Assembly (NCBI RefSeq): GCF_007655135.1
Contig: NC_045128.1
Span: 24,956,811 to 25,020,810 of the forward strand
Direction of reading: 5' to 3'
DNA: 64,000 nt
DNA from: Punica granatum
Lineage: Eukaryota; Streptophyta; Magnoliopsida; Myrtales; Lythraceae
Shown here: piece by piece, positions 1 through 13,355 of the stretch
Layout of the letters: every line of letters begins with the position of its first letter
Numbering within the stretch: position 1 is the stretch's first letter
Program-made: the position numbers and the translations under genes
The notes under the pieces: generated by a model
What the model was told of the DNA's origin: nothing
Seen by the model: only the letters and a program-made list of their open reading frames with translations
Database searches by the model: none

Positions 1-216
1 ATTTCATATCTGCTGCTGAGACTTCATTCTTGGTGCTAATGATAAAAAAAATGCTCAAACAATGAAAATGTGTAAACAGCTGTCAACGGAAGCTTATAAA
101 ATGATGTGCATGTAGCACTGCGCGTCCTCTACCAGGGTCTTACAAGGTTACAAGACATGATAAGTGTATATGGCTGAGCAAGATAAATATTGAACTGCTA
201 TGGGAGAATAGCTAAC

Positions 217-3200
217 CGTATAGAGGCGATATGCGTCCATCTCTTTCTGCACAAAATGAACAAGAGTCTGAGTTGCAGAGTAGATCCATTGATCGAGCAC
301 ATTGGAAGATCGTTGAAGAGATGCTTGATCAATTGGAGCAAATGGAGCAGCCTCTTCCAATTCAAGTCTCTTAGCATTTTGTACAAGAAATCTATATGCA
401 TTGTACCACGGAAGGAAAACGTCTTTGACCTGATTAGAAAGTAGATATAAAATAACAATTAGCAAGGACTTTAAAAGGGTTTTGTGAAAGATTTCTTCAA
501 GAAAAAGAGAGCACTCAAAAAAGTAAATGATTGCACATTAATCACCAGCAAAGCACTACTTACAACACAGAAGACACCTTCCTTCTTGAAGCGTAAAGTC
601 TCTGCACGCACAACTGGAGAATTGATGAGGTACAGACGTAGTGCATCCTGCACAAAAATGTGAACTATAATTAACCAGAGAAACCAAATTGAAATAACTT
701 TCAAGCATCAAAAATATAATATAATTTTATACAGAGCTAAAATGAATTGAATATACGACTCACAGCTCCATAATCATCTATGACTTCCAAAGGTGAAGGG
801 TAATTTTTTAAGCTTTTGCTCATTTTCTTCCCATCAGCAGCTAGAACGAGTCCGTTGCAAATAAGATTCCTAAATGCAGGTTTCCCGAAGAGTGCAGTGG
901 CCAACACCATAAGAGTATAAAACCTGATATAACCACAGTGAAGTTAATAATATGCTTCGATTAAATTGGAGGGACATTTGATAACTTTAGTGTGAGACAT
1001 AGCCAGCAAATTCATAGAACTAAATACATTTCAATAAAAAGATCAAATTAACATCAACCAAGAAAATTTACAGAATTAATGCGGATGAACAAAAGAGAAT
1101 GAAAATGGCCACATAAAGTTCAAGTGCTAAAAGACTGACCATCCACGAGTTTGGTCAAGGCCCTCGGCAACAAAATGCCCTGGAAAATTTTTCTCAAAGA
1201 GTTCAAGGTTCTCAAAAGGATAATGGAGATAAGCGTAGGGCATGGACCCACTCTCGAACCAACAGTCAAACACCTGAAACAAATCCGACATAAGGCAACA
1301 CACAGCATGAAAATGTCATGCAAGTTCTACAATATAGCAGATGTTAAGATTCATTTGCTTACATCATGGACACGTCTAAGCACCCCGAACTCAGGACCTC
1401 GGCTTGATGGAATTGTTATGTCATCGATATAATGTCGATGGAGATCAAAAATCTGCAAGATTAAGTAACAACAGATTTTTCCACAGAATTAAAGCCATGG
1501 AAATTAATTTCCACAATTATTAAATATAGATCTATGATTGCAGTTTTCTCCTACAAGCAATATGATACATGCAAATACAAGTACATCTTATCTCATAACA
1601 GAACAGGATAGAGTATACCGTCAACACAGGTGCACATAACAAGACATAGTAATATAGGAAAGGGAAAAAGTATTATCAACGATGCAATAGCTTGCAAATG
1701 ATGGAAAATAAAAGTATCTTTATTCATTCAGTCGACAGAAATTAGAGTATCTCACTTCGCCCCAGAGCACATATATAATGCAAAATACACAAATGTCACA
1801 GACCTCCACAATTAACTTTATAATGGGTACTGGACACCCCTCAGGTAGCAACAATTTTGAATGTAAGTTTCTATTTCTTGCACAACCAGGGAAGCTAATA
1901 TATTTGGACAAATCAACCAGCTCAGTTCTGTACAACTATGATGGGAGAAGTATAACAAACCTTAGCACCCGAAAGGTTCTCAAGCTTTTCAATTGAGTCC
2001 ATTACTATTATTTCCTGACCGTCCTCACTAATCCAAATGGGAAGAGGAGTGCCCCAGAATCTGCTTCGACTGACAGCCCAATCCCTTGCATTTTCCAACC
2101 AATTATGGAACCGTTTCTCCTGAAATATGAAATACAATGAACAAGCGCAATAACCAACTGCAGCATGAAGTCTCAAATAGGTAGCCTGTGAATTTATATG
2201 TAAAGTTCAAATAATCCCAATCTTACAATATGGGAACTCAGCTTTTCTCATGCATTGAAGGACACAGAATAGTTATACACTGAGCCGAGAAAATACATTT
2301 GCCACCAATTTAGCAGAAAATTTTTCATTTGCAGGTTATTCTTTCATTTTTTTTTATTGCCCCCTTTATAAGGGCTTATGTAAACATTTGTCACTAGAGA
2401 ACCAAGAAGATGCCAACTCATTTACACATACAAAAGCATCCAACAGTCATTGTAGGTTCCTAAACTGCAATGGATCATTGCTGCTGATTGAGGAAAACGC
2501 AAACCTTCACATAATCAGGAACCCAGTAGGTCTGTTTGTTGTTCTCCAACAGCTTCTCTTTCAAGGTTTCAACACAAACAAACCTAGAGTGCATTTAACA
2601 GTCCATCAGCATGCCAATCTTAAAACTTTTGGTGCATTATTAACAATATGATAGAAGAAAATGACGGAAGAAATGCAACAGTACTCTACCAACAGATCCA
2701 TAAACTTCGAATCTCTCGACCGTTTGTTATGTAATTAAGCAACCAACTTGGACAAGAAAATAAATTAACTAAAGCATCCATAAGCACTCTTCTTGGTGAC
2801 CTAATGTTCTCATAAGTATCAAATTTAGCAAGCAGAGTCATGAAATTAGCTGCTAGACTCAGATAAATATAAACACTAGCCAGTCAATCTTGAGAAGAGG
2901 AGAGTGGCATCTTCAAGGAGAGAGCAAAATATAAGGTGCTATGTTACCATTAGGACATGAATAATTCCTATCAAAATCATACAATTACGGAAAAAAAATA
3001 AAAATTTTCCTCCAAACCATCCATTACAAATCAATTTTGGAGGTCAATGTGTCGCCTTAAAGAAGCCAACTTCTGCACAGGATCAAAAAGGTCCTAACTC
3101 AATAAACCACCCAATTTTACCAATTTAAAACATCACTTTACATTCAGTCAGGGCTGGCCATAACTAGGTATAGGATTAGGGTAAACACACTATAATACAC

Positions 3201-6200
3201 AATGGTAATAATTAGAAAAAATATGGCTGCACAATACTAATAGAATCCAATATGATTACATTTGCCAGGGTAATTATTTTCACAAAAGGAACATTCAGAA
3301 AATGAAAGACATAGAAGCATCTCACCAGCTCGGAACAGCTCGATATATAAGAGGAGTATGTGATCTATAACAAAATGGATAAGAGTGAGTGAAGCTTCCA
3401 GATTTAACAAGTCTGCCTCTGGCCTGAAATTGAGGAAGCAAAATGAGTATCGATACAAAATACTAGAACAGGCATATATAATAAAACTCCTCAGTGTTCA
3501 GTTGCTCAATCAACAATTCTTAATTTGCCTTCGATCCCGAGGGCTCCGAATCCCACTTAATTCACGTTTATACATAAGCTTCTGCACTTACATTAAAATA
3601 ATGTGGAACATACAAAAAACACAACATGAATGTACATATACAGTAATGAGTTCAAAACTCTCTCTGAGTATATTTCCCACTTTCAATAGCCACTTTTATT
3701 TTATTAAGGTCCCTTGCAAGCATAGTATGAGGATCGTATCAGTCAAGCCAGCGTTACCTTCACTGCTTCAATGATGTCTTTATCTGCATCTTTGACATTG
3801 CGGCCACTAAAATCAGAAATTTTACTGATAAAGCAACCATCATCATCAACGGCCACAACCAGGTCCTCTCCCTATAACCATAAATAGAAGATTAAATATG
3901 CAATATAGCAAGATAATAACAGTGAATGCGGACAATATGCTGACCACCTAAGATAAGCATGGAAATTTCATTTCATGTAGAAAAACTTTGGATGCAAGAG
4001 CCGGTCCTTTGATGACATATTAATGCTCCCCATTCCCAAAGGAAGAAAATGACAACCATTCCATAAGAATAGCCAAAATGAAACATGACAAGAGCAGATA
4101 CCTCGGACCATTAGGAAAGTCACGAAATGTTTTACAAATAGTTTCCAATGAGACAGATTGATAACAAAAACATTTGCAAATCAAAATCAAGTTGAGAAAG
4201 CCTGCTCCTTCCGCAGATTGAATGAGAAAAAGGAGTCCAAGAATCAATGCCACCCTATCCTCCCCATGTTGAATGAAATTTTTATAGAAGCGATATCTAC
4301 ACTAAACAACACTCTCTTGCTTAATGAAGGGAAAAGTTACAAAAACTTGAGGTCATACAATCAGCCAATGAGGGTTATTTAACAAAAAGCCTTGAGGCAG
4401 ATACTGAATCCAAACTTATATGGCACCATATAAGTATGCAAACTCCCGGAGGCTATATTAAGTAGTCATGATATATTCTGTTGATAATATCAATAGTTTG
4501 ATTAAATGAACGTACGTTCAATTAGTAGACAGCGAAGAAACAAGTGAATGCAAACCTTGGCTATGATTTTATTTTCAATGCAGACACGATAATCATCTTC
4601 ACCAAATGCCGGAGCGCAGTGGACAATTCCAGTACCACTATCATCGGTGACATAGTTGTCCGCAACTACCCTAAAAGCCGTATCGGCAAACTCGGAGAAG
4701 TAGCAGAACAGTGGTTCATATCTGCAGCAAATATCATATATCACCACAAATAGTAAAAGCTAAAACAGACACTTCTAATGCAGAAATCATTCGACAGCTG
4801 ATTCGATAAAGCTACAGTTGATGATGAATTTTCAGGGAGTATGAAGATTTTACTTTGTTCCAACCAGAGAAGCCCCTGTCATCTTCTGCAGAACTTCATA
4901 AGCACTGATCTCATCTGACTTTTTATTTTTAGATCCCTTACTTTTTGGGGCTTTTGATTCACCGACAGACCCACTGACTACATTCTGTTTCTGGATTTCA
5001 CTTGGAAGTTGAGACAACCTTGATTCAGCAACAACATATATTTTTCCAGAATACTTATTGCGAACCTGCATTGCACGGCTGAAGAATTTCAATGAATGTG
5101 GGAATGCAATTGTTCATTTCTCGCAGCAAAGAATCATACGAAATGAGAGAGAAAACAAGGAGAAAGAAAAAACTATATTTATATATTATTAGTCCCTAAG
5201 ATGGTTTGCATTCACTTACATATTGCGCGCTAGAATGTTTCTGAAACTGTTTTTAGTTTGAGAACACTATGCCAATGCGTGCAGCAGAACAATTTTCAAA
5301 ATCTAGACCAGTATCTCAGAACATAACTCATTCTCTTTTGAGCAACAATTTTCAAAGCATAAGCTATCGGATCTCTCAGTAAACAGCAACAACTATTTCT
5401 TGTTTCAGTTCTTTAAAGACCATGATTCCAAACTAAATTCCATAAAATAAATCGGAGCAATCCTTGGACTTCTATTCGCAAATTAATGCCACTAAGATCT
5501 TGATGACAATAAAGTTCATTTTTAAGGAGTGGTCTTTGGGAATTTCATATCATGCTGAACAAATAATGGGAATTAAGATCCACCTCACACGAGTTAAGCA
5601 ATCTCAGTGACAGAGAGAATTGTCAAAATGAGGAGATCGAGTGGTCAATCTTGAGCACCCCCCAAAATCCATGTATTAATTCTATATGGGTAGGGTAGCC
5701 TGTAATATCAGTTACTTTGCATATAAATGAAAGAGTTCACAAGCTAGAGTTCCAAGTGTTAATCAGTTTGAAAGCCCTTTGGTACAACTATAGTCTAATG
5801 AGGCCCGGCCACCGCTTCTCGACCGTGTCTCCGAGGAACAGTTGAACGAGCCAATAACTCAAACGCGTTCGGTCTGTTTTTTGAGCAAGAATCACAGCGT
5901 TAGCTTACCTTCACCATGATACGGACTCCAAGTTCTTATGGCAAAGCACAAGGAGATTTTTCATCAATATGATGATGGGAATGGAAGCAGCCGGTTAGGA
6001 TGGATCTAAACCAGCCCATTCATTATGTATACGATTCCAGAGATTGATTGGAAACATATCAATCTTTTTCATTCCATCAGGAAAAGTGACCCAGTGGGAT
6101 CAACATGCTACTTCAGAATATATTTTACTGAAAGCAAATATCAATAATGTGAAAACTTAAGCAAAACCAGAACTGACCTTGACATAGGTAAAATTAGCAT

Positions 6201-8985
6201 TGACACAAAGAGCAAGGTTACTCGGAAGTGTCCACGGAGTTGTGGTCCATGCTACAAAAGCTGCTTTATCAGGGTCACCAAGGATCGGGAAAGCAACTAT
6301 TATTTCTGGATCAGATACATCCTGCTCAAGAGGAGCTATTATAAGAATAAAAGCAGAAAATTGAAAAAGCCTTAGAATAGATGAATCTGTAAAAATGTTG
6401 CCTAACAGTCAAACTCCAAGACATCTAATCCAGAATAAAATATTTGATAAAATTATCCTAATTCCAGCTTTGAGAACACAAATTTTTACCAGAAAGCCAA
6501 CACTCACTATCATTAAATTACAGAATCAGGGAACTTTTAATGATGGAGAACCATCACTTGCAGTCTTCCAAAGAAAGCAAAGTTTAGATCCTAACGGATC
6601 AGACAGAATTCAGAACACGAACCATATAATTTTCTCCAGCTTCAAAGTTCGACAATGGTGTCTTCAATCCCGTGCTATATGGCATGACCTGCATACAAGA
6701 TGAGAGAAATTGCAGCGTTTAATAAACTTCAAACAATTAGGTAGACCCAACCATTCAAAGAAACTGTAATTCAACATGATTGAAAATAACTTGGCAAGCC
6801 TTAAAAGTCCCCAATAGTCGAGAAAGCATTCATTGCAGGTCAGTGTTGAACTACGCCATACTTAATGACAATTTTCCAATTACCATTTTCAGATGCAATA
6901 ACAAAATATCCAGCATTGTAGATGTTAAAATAACACCATTGCCTCCACAAGCAAAAAATTATTACTACACTAGTCCTTTCAGATCCATAAAATTTCAGTC
7001 ACCTTACCATCAAGAACTAAACAATGATCACAAAAATAGACAGCAGCCAAACACTCTTGAATTAAATAAATCCAATAAAATACTGCTTGTTTAAGAACAC
7101 AGCACTTCATAATACTTGAAAGAAGTGATGCTTAACCGTTCTCACTATTAATACAAAGATAAGTTTTATCATGACAATCCTAAAATGCCTCAATAGATAT
7201 AAACCAACAATGCAATGCAATAGTCGCTAGGCAAACTCCAAATTCCAAAAATTAACTATGAATAGAAATGCATCGAGATATTCAAACTTAATTAATAGAA
7301 ACGAAAACAAGCATAACTGATAAGCATTAATTAAACTGAAACGAACCTTAAATCCTTTGTACACGAGGCCTTTCTCGTAAAGCTTAGCAAAAACCCACCA
7401 CACACTCTCCATGAATTTCAAGTCCATAGTCTTATAATCATTCTTGAAGTCAATCCACCGCCCAGTACGTGTAATAATCTTCTCCCACTCCTCCACATAC
7501 CTGAAAAATGTCGTATTTCAGGTCACATGTCTTGCACCCTCTAAAACTGACAAAACGTGCAACTTTTGCAGAACGAAGGCCAAAAACAAAATGTAACAGA
7601 CTTTGCAATTACTACCATATCCACATTTAATTTTTTTGGCACCAAAAACAGAGACTTTTTTTTTGATCGGTTAATTATCATTATATGTTTAGACTTTACA
7701 AAAGAGAAGGCAAAGATATCACATATACAGGAAAACAACAGAGCGTCTTTGACTCTGGAGAATCCTTTTAACTTTCTGTATTCATTTCTTCAACTCAGCA
7801 ACACAACCTATCTCACTCTAACCAAAAAATTCCAACTAAAACAGATCCTTCAAATAACCATTTCTATAGTTTTAACGAGCCAAAACAAACAACCCAAAGC
7901 ATACTGAGGATTCAACAGTTGCAGTTCCCCAAAAAAAGGTGAATGTTTATAAATTCTTCTTATCAATGCACAAATAAAAACATTACATTTCAAAACCATG
8001 CCCTCAGCAACATCCTATAGAAAATGGAACATTAGGAATCAGAGAACTTAAACAGCGCAAAAAATTATAACACAACTAAGCAACCCCCGAGAGGAGAAGC
8101 ACAACGGGTGAGATCCATGGCACATGGCACAGTACACATAAGAAAAAAAGAAATAGGGAGAACTAAGCAATAAATGAAAGAAAAGGAAAAAAGAGGAGAA
8201 AAAGAACAGAAAGGAATTGACCTAGTGACCACACTCCTGCATTCCTCATTGTACTTGTCAATCCCAAGAGCCAAGACATCATCCTTCTTGACGATTCCCA
8301 ATTTCTTGTCGATCTCCCGCTCAACAGGCAACCCATGGCAGTCCCACCCGAACCTCCTAGTCACATGGTGTCCCCTCATAGTCTGATACCTCGTTACAAT
8401 GTCCTTAATCGTACCTTATCACCACGAAATGCAACAGCCATTTAGAAGTCGGAACAGTCAACCTGATTGGACACGAATTCATCGATTTATTCACATAAAT
8501 GGGAATGAAATCGATTTCACTTTGGCCCCTGAAGCCCGCAGCGGACTCAATTATATCATTGTAGTTACGCTGGGCCTTCCATATCCTAAGTTTGCCCGAT
8601 TCCGTGACCCAAGTTGCTAACATCCTCAAAACCCGGTTGGAATAGATAGACGACATGACCAATAGAGGAGAACAACTGGAAATCAAAATCTGAGCTAATT
8701 CTCTCCTTATTGATTGAAAGATAAGTGTCAACTTAGTCAACAGAATGGAGCAGACAACATAACATCGAAATCATTTACTCATTCGTATTATAGGTTACCA
8801 GCGAGTATGTGGCCATAGTGAGGCAGGCCAGTGGCGAACGGGGGCCCGTCGTAGAAGACATACTCTGGCTTGTCAGCTGTCCGCTCCAGTTGAGTGTGGA
8901 ATGCCTGGATTTGGTCCCAGAACTGGAGGATCGACTCCTCCTGCTTCGGGAAGGAGAAATCCTTTCCCTCGGCCACGTCCTCCAT
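217..8985 (-). CDS. Cytosolic isoleucine--tRNA ligase, N-terminal 751 codons (16 exons), continues past left edge
   Basis: Class I aminoacyl-tRNA synthetase that charges tRNA-Ile in the cytosol. Exons read on the minus strand with GT-AG introns: 8985-8799, 8414-8222, 7500-7347, 6688-6623, 6321-6178, 5065-4854, 4721-4556, 3871-3758, 3423-3326, 2583-2505, 2119-1961, 1452-1363, 1273-1140, 923-764, 647-564, 429-217. They sum to 2253 nt with no frameshift or stop. The HIGH-type motif (HYGH) is in exon 1, the editing-domain block [17 protein letters not shown] in exon 7, [10 protein letters not shown] in exon 11 and KMSKS ([12 protein letters not shown]) in exon 14. Exon 16 ends in the anticodon-binding region (MDAYRLYT); plant homologues run to roughly 1180 residues, so about a third lies off-window. 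The start at 8985 sits in a strong context (GCCATGG). Several normally conserved residues differ, for example CYRSHTP where CWRSDTP is expected in exon 9. The unbroken frame argues for a functional gene or a young paralogue. Confidence 0.93.
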
Positions 8986-9140
8986 GGCGACGGGAGCGAA
9001 GGTGGTGGCAGCGGAGGTTGGGGAGGAATGTAAGGTCTTGACGAGACGGAGGACAGCTGGAAGGTGGCGGCAGCGACGGCGGCGCCCAGGACTGGGAGAG
9101 AGTTGGATGGAGCTGGGGGCAATGACAAGAATGGCGGGGT
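8986..9140 (-). other. Presumed 5' leader of the IleRS gene
   Basis: GC-rich stretch directly upstream of the IleRS start codon, unlike the AT-rich DNA beyond 9141. On the minus strand it reads as a pyrimidine-rich leader of the kind common in plant housekeeping genes. The transcription start is not determinable from sequence. An overlapping ATG at 9128 is in another frame and is not used here. Confidence 0.5.
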
Positions 9141-10335
9141 AGAGAGAGACGGGGGATTTGGGAGTTTTTATTTTTTATTTAATATTATTATTCATCTTTT
9201 TTTTTTTCCTTTTGAGAGTTGAACTTGAAGCCCACGCTAACTTGAAGCCCACGCTAACTGGAAGCCCAAAAATACTCCTCATCAACTTATAAATGCAACA
9301 CGTGTCCAGCTCTACTAGTAAACTTTCTAAAAGATATGCTTATTTTATAATAATTAAATTATCTAATATGTAAAGATTTTCATATAAAATATATTAATAA
9401 TTAATGGGAAATGAGACTTGAGAGAAAATAATGGCAAAATAATGGGAGAGAGAAGAGAGTGTGGAGTCGTTAAAAAAAGGGGTAATTATTCATGCATAGT
9501 TAAAATTTTAACCATAATCTAATGGTTGATATTATAATTATAAAATTAGGGATGAGGCCGCGCTTTGCCGTGGCAATCAACGTAGGGGTATAATATATTT
9601 GCATCATTACCTTTTTTGGATAAGTTTTTGTATTATCACTCGTATTATATGCTACATTATTTTCGTTAAACACCATCATGTTCTATATGAACTGGGAAAG
9701 ATTTACAAAAAAATATATAGGTTTAACAAATTTGATCATTAAAAATACAATGAGTTTGTATTTTTTTTTTCAGTATTGTGGCGGAAATCTATTTAAAAAG
9801 ATTTAATTTATTAGTTATGCTACTTATATATTGTAAACAAAAATGCTTTTTCTTACGAAAAAAAGTAACCTCTGAACATGCGAATAAGAGATAATAAACA
9901 CTCCTTTTGTATTTAATTACAATTATGCACATTTGAGACGGTCGGAGCCCGCGAATTCAGAAGTTGCAGCACTGCTCTATTATAAACGTGCTTAAGAAAA
10001 TAAAAGGAGAGGTAGAAGAACTTTAATGAAGAAAATAAGCTATCAAAAGGAAAAGAAGAGAAAAAAAGGAAACTATATAGTACCCACAGATAGTAGCGTT
10101 CATATTTCAATCTTACAATCCTTATTCTAGTAGCAAATAGTTGCATTAAGTATATTATTATGTATTAAGTATATTCTTTTTTTATATATTTATCCAGAGT
10201 ATATTATTTATATAATATTTATTTTACTACTTCCTGAATTACATTACTATATTGTTGTTCTTACTAAGCACATGCACCTTTATATAAAGTACCAAATGTA
10301 AACCCTGGAATGAAAATTTAGTTTGATACTATTAG
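9141..10335. other. AT-rich intergenic DNA, no gene seen
   Basis: No coding pattern, RNA gene or paired repeat could be supported here. A short GC-richer patch near 9549-9590 may be an eroded transposon end, but I found no partner for it. Any IleRS promoter would lie in the first few hundred bases next to 9140. Confidence 0.5.
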
Positions 10336-10344
10336 TTTATAATA

Positions 10345-10596
10345 GGATTAATTGCCTAAAAAACATAAACTTTTCACATTTTATCAATTCTAACATGAAT
10401 TTTTTTCGTGACCTATAAATGCATGAACTATTAATTTGATATCAATTTTAGCATGCCTCAACTTTTCCATTAATTTAAACGAGAATCTATGGCCACGCCC
10501 TCCAATTGATAGTTTGTGTATTTTTAGGTTAAGAAAAAAAAATTGTGCTAGAATTGATCAAATATGAAAAGTTTGTGTTCTTTGAGCAATTAACCC
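10345..10596. mobile_element. 252-bp MITE with ~60-bp terminal inverted repeats and near-matching 9-bp target duplication
   Basis: The left end (GGATTAATTGCCTAAAAAAC) and the reverse complement of the right end (GGGTTAATTGCTCAAAGAAC) pair for about 60 bp. Flanks are TTTATAATA (10336-10344) and TTGATAATA (10597-10605), a 9-bp duplication with one mismatch, which is Mutator-like. No coding capacity. Membership of the Mutator superfamily is inferred from the duplication length. Confidence 0.7.
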
Positions 10597-10934
10597 TTGA
10601 TAATATATAGGTACTTAAGTTTATTAATAAATTTAATGAAATTAACCCTATTAAAATATTATTCATATATTCTTATGATTGGTTAGTCGAGATCTTATAA
10701 ATTTATTATGTATGATGTCTTTTCAAAATTAAAAGAAAAGAATTAAACGATAAAAAGTTTTTTGCTAAAATAAAATGAAAGAAGATAGAAGAAAGAAATG
10801 CAGGACCTATTAAAACCCTAGACATCACAACTGAAAAGTATTCTAAAGCTCAAATAGCACCCAATTCATTGTTTCATTCTTCACTAATTTTATATAAGTA
10901 AAAGTTGAGCATGATATCATTTTGAGGAAAATAA

Positions 10935-11167
10935 GGTTGCGTTTGGTTTCATAGTAGGATTTTAAAATTAGATTTTGATTTTGATTTTGAGTGGTATAAA
11001 TGGGGCCCACCTTTGACTTTGTATGTGTTATATTGTTTTGTTGTGGAAAAAAAGTGGTATAAATGGGGCCCACTCTTTGACTTTGTATGAGTTATTTTGT
11101 TTTGTAGTGGGTAGAGTTAAAGTTAGAATTGTGATTCTAAAATACCATCTTGAAACCAAACATGCCA
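10935..11167. mobile_element. 233-bp MITE, TAA-flanked, PIF/Harbinger (Tourist-like)
   Basis: Ends GGTTGCGTTTGGTTTCA and, on the reverse complement, TGGCATGTTTGGTTTCA pair. TAA lies on both sides (10932-10934, 11168-11170), matching the 3-bp target of PIF/Harbinger elements. The interior holds a tandem duplication of a ~60-bp segment around AGTGGTATAAATGGGGCCCA (about 10990 and 11054). Confidence 0.7.
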
Positions 11168-11261
11168 TAAAGCACATTGACATCAAAATAATACGCTACT
11201 ATACTTTCACAAAATATGATTTTTTTTTTGTATTCAGATTTCGGCCAATTAATTCCTGGGT

Positions 11262-11604
11262 GTAAAATGTCATTGTTAATGAATATGTAGCTAAGATATA
11301 CTAATTTTAAGATTTTGAGAATAATTAAACGAAGGAACATGTATAAAAAAATTTCAAATTTTGTAGGAAAAAGTTAAAAATGGGGAAATCCACTTTTGCA
11401 TGATGTGATTTTTTTGGCCAATAGGGGATATTTCGGACTTCGTGGCTGAACCCCCGTGTAAAATATCATTGTTGAATGAATATGTAGCTAAGATATACTA
11501 ATTTAAAGATTTTTTTAGGATATAAGAAGTGGGAAGTAATTAAAAAAGGAACAAATATAAAAAAAAATTTCAAGATTTGTAGGGAAATGTTAAAAATAGG
11601 AAAC
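11262..11604. repeat. Two diverged copies of a ~130-bp AT-rich repeat (third copy at about 13418-13545)
   Basis: The segment containing TGTAGCTAAGATATACTAAT, then an A-rich stretch and TTGTAGGAAAAAGTTAAAAAT, appears near 11262-11395, again at 11457-11604, and more diverged at about 13418-13545. The copies bracket the Mutator-like element at 11629-13346. They are probably pieces of an older dispersed repeat. No terminal structure was found. Confidence 0.55.
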
Positions 11605-11886
11605 AAAAGGCTAAAAATATATTTAAAAGGGAAAATAGCCTCGTATAGCACAGTTTTGACCATATTTTCACATCTTAGCACGTTTTTAAAAGTTGTCACG
11701 TCTTAATACGAATTGTCATTTTGGTCTCAGATCTAACACACAGTTAATGTTCGTAAAAAAAAAAAATTAACGTTGACTTCCACGCACGATAATCGCAACA
11801 CATGTGGAAAGTGGGTCCCTCTCCTCCTTCTCCTTATACTCTTCTTCTTCACGCCATGTCTGCCTCATTCTCTCCTTCTTCTTTAA

Positions 11887-12131
11887 GGCCCTGTTTGGAT
11901 TGAAAGTTAATTGATTTTAACTTTAACTTTAACTTTAACTCAACACACTACATAACATAAATACACATTTCTCAATTCAAAAATTTTAACTTTAACTTTA
12001 ACTCAACACACTACACAACAAAAACACACGTTTCCCAAGTCAAATTTATAATCACATCTCATTTGTCCTTTTCCACAATCAAAATCAAAATTAAAATCAA
12101 AGTAACTTTAACTCTGAATCCAAACGGCCCA
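11887..12131. mobile_element. 245-bp TAA-flanked MITE nested in the MULE
   Basis: Begins GGCCCTGTTTGGATT; the reverse complement of its right end reads TGGGCCGTTTGGATT. TAA flanks both ends (11884-11886, 12132-12134). The interior repeats a TTAACTTTAACTTTAACTCA motif. It resembles the MITE at 10935 in end structure, so both are placed in the PIF/Harbinger group. Confidence 0.65.
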
Positions 12132-12995
12132 TAAGCTTCTGTCACTCTCTCCTCCTTCTTTTTCTGCTCTTTCTACTTCTCCTTCTTCCGAGTTATACAA
12201 TCAAGCTAGGGACGAATGCCTATGTGGGGCCAAGTTGCTGCCAACTCAGTATATAACACCTCATGTAGGCTGCATTTAATCCGCCATGGGAAGGCCTCTG
12301 TGTTCTTAAACAATCCAAAAGCCCAATTAAACGAATATAAACGCTCATGTCTTTAATGATACCCCATTTTGTCCAATGTTACATGTAATGGAGCTACTAC
12401 AAGCCAAAGACTACCAAGGCCTATTCGTGCTCTGTTCTCTACTTTTTTCTGCTTCAGTTCTAAGGTTAAAAAAGATGCAAGGGGTAATAGTTTGTGTTGT
12501 AGGAAACAAGACATCGGAAGAGAATATGCACATTTTTGTGCTAAAATATCGACGGACTAAATGCCCTTTTTGTTTTTGATCGCATTATTATTCGTTTTTG
12601 GTTTTGTAGGCAGAGGTTGGATAGAACTAAGAGGAATTCAGTCTCTGCTTGCTGCTTGGGAAAAGATCAAGGAAGGTGAGGATGAAGTCAAGTCAAACAT
12701 GGCCTTTTTTACCCTACTGATTCATTCTTCGTGTTGTTATTGTTCCTTAGTGTTGTATTCAATTCCTGTAATTTGCATGGTTAATTGACATGTTATTCAG
12801 AGCTAATGCTTTTCCGGGGTGCTATTTTTGCTGATGGGTCATGGGATCGAATCGGTAGTAACCAAAACCTGCTTCCTCTCCCCCAATCGAAGAACTTTTC
12901 AAGGATTTCTCCCTTCGTTGAGGAAATTTCAAGTAGCAATTCTTCACCTAGTGGTTTCTAGTAGTAAAAATCAGAAAGGAGAGAAAGTGGCGGAG

Positions 12996-13165
12996 TGAAT
13001 GAGGAGGAGGAGGAGGAGGAGGAGGAGAAGGGAGGGACAGAGGCGTGAAGAAAAAGGAGAGAAAGAGACGGACTGGGGCGTAGAGGAGGGAGTGACAAAG
13101 GTGTGAAGGAGAGAAATGGGACCGGACAGGGGCATGAAGAAGAAGAGGAGGAGGAAGAGAGAGGG
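12996..13165. repeat. Purine-rich tract with (GGA)n microsatellite
   Basis: A run of about nine GGA/AGG triplets near 13000-13028 is followed by GA-rich DNA to about 13165, inside the right half of the MULE. The minus-strand serine-rich ORF over it is a low-complexity artefact. Confidence 0.7.
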
Positions 13166-13355
13166 ACCCATTTTCGGTCCACGTGTGCTAGGGTTATTCT
13201 AAGTCGACGTTAATTTTTTTAGCAGAGTTTAACGGCACATTAGATCTGCCACTAAAATGGCAATTCGTGCTACGTCGTGATAATTTTAAAAACGTGCTAG
13301 GAAGTGAAAATATGACCAAAATTGTGCTATATGAGACTATTTTTCCTATTAAAAA

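Larger units (their letters stand above)
11629..13346. mobile_element. 1.7-kb Mutator-like (MULE) non-autonomous element with ~160-bp TIRs
   Basis: The left arm (about 11629-11790, starting GGGAAAATAGCC) pairs with the reverse complement of the right arm (about 13186-13346, starting GGAAAAATAGTC) for roughly 160 bp at about 80% by eye. Flanks TATTTAAAA (11620-11628) and TATTAAAAA (13347-13355) form a 9-bp duplication with one mismatch. Long TIRs and a 9-bp duplication are typical of Mutator-like elements. No transposase ORF is present. A TAA-flanked MITE sits inside (11887-12131), a possible host-derived segment lies at about 12370-12790 that I cannot identify, and a GGA-rich tract occupies about 12996-13165. 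Confidence 0.7.

Noticed and set aside
1..216. Last IleRS exons within the window
   Set aside because: The next expected coding block (after YRLYT) is not readable in 1-216 on the minus strand; it must lie beyond the left edge, so the gene is cut by the window, not truncated.
8775..9128. 117-codon minus-strand ORF overlapping IleRS exon 1
   Set aside because: Out of frame with the synthetase, and proline/serine/arginine-rich because it reads GC-rich leader and exon DNA in the wrong frame. The ATG at 8985 gives the expected N terminus.
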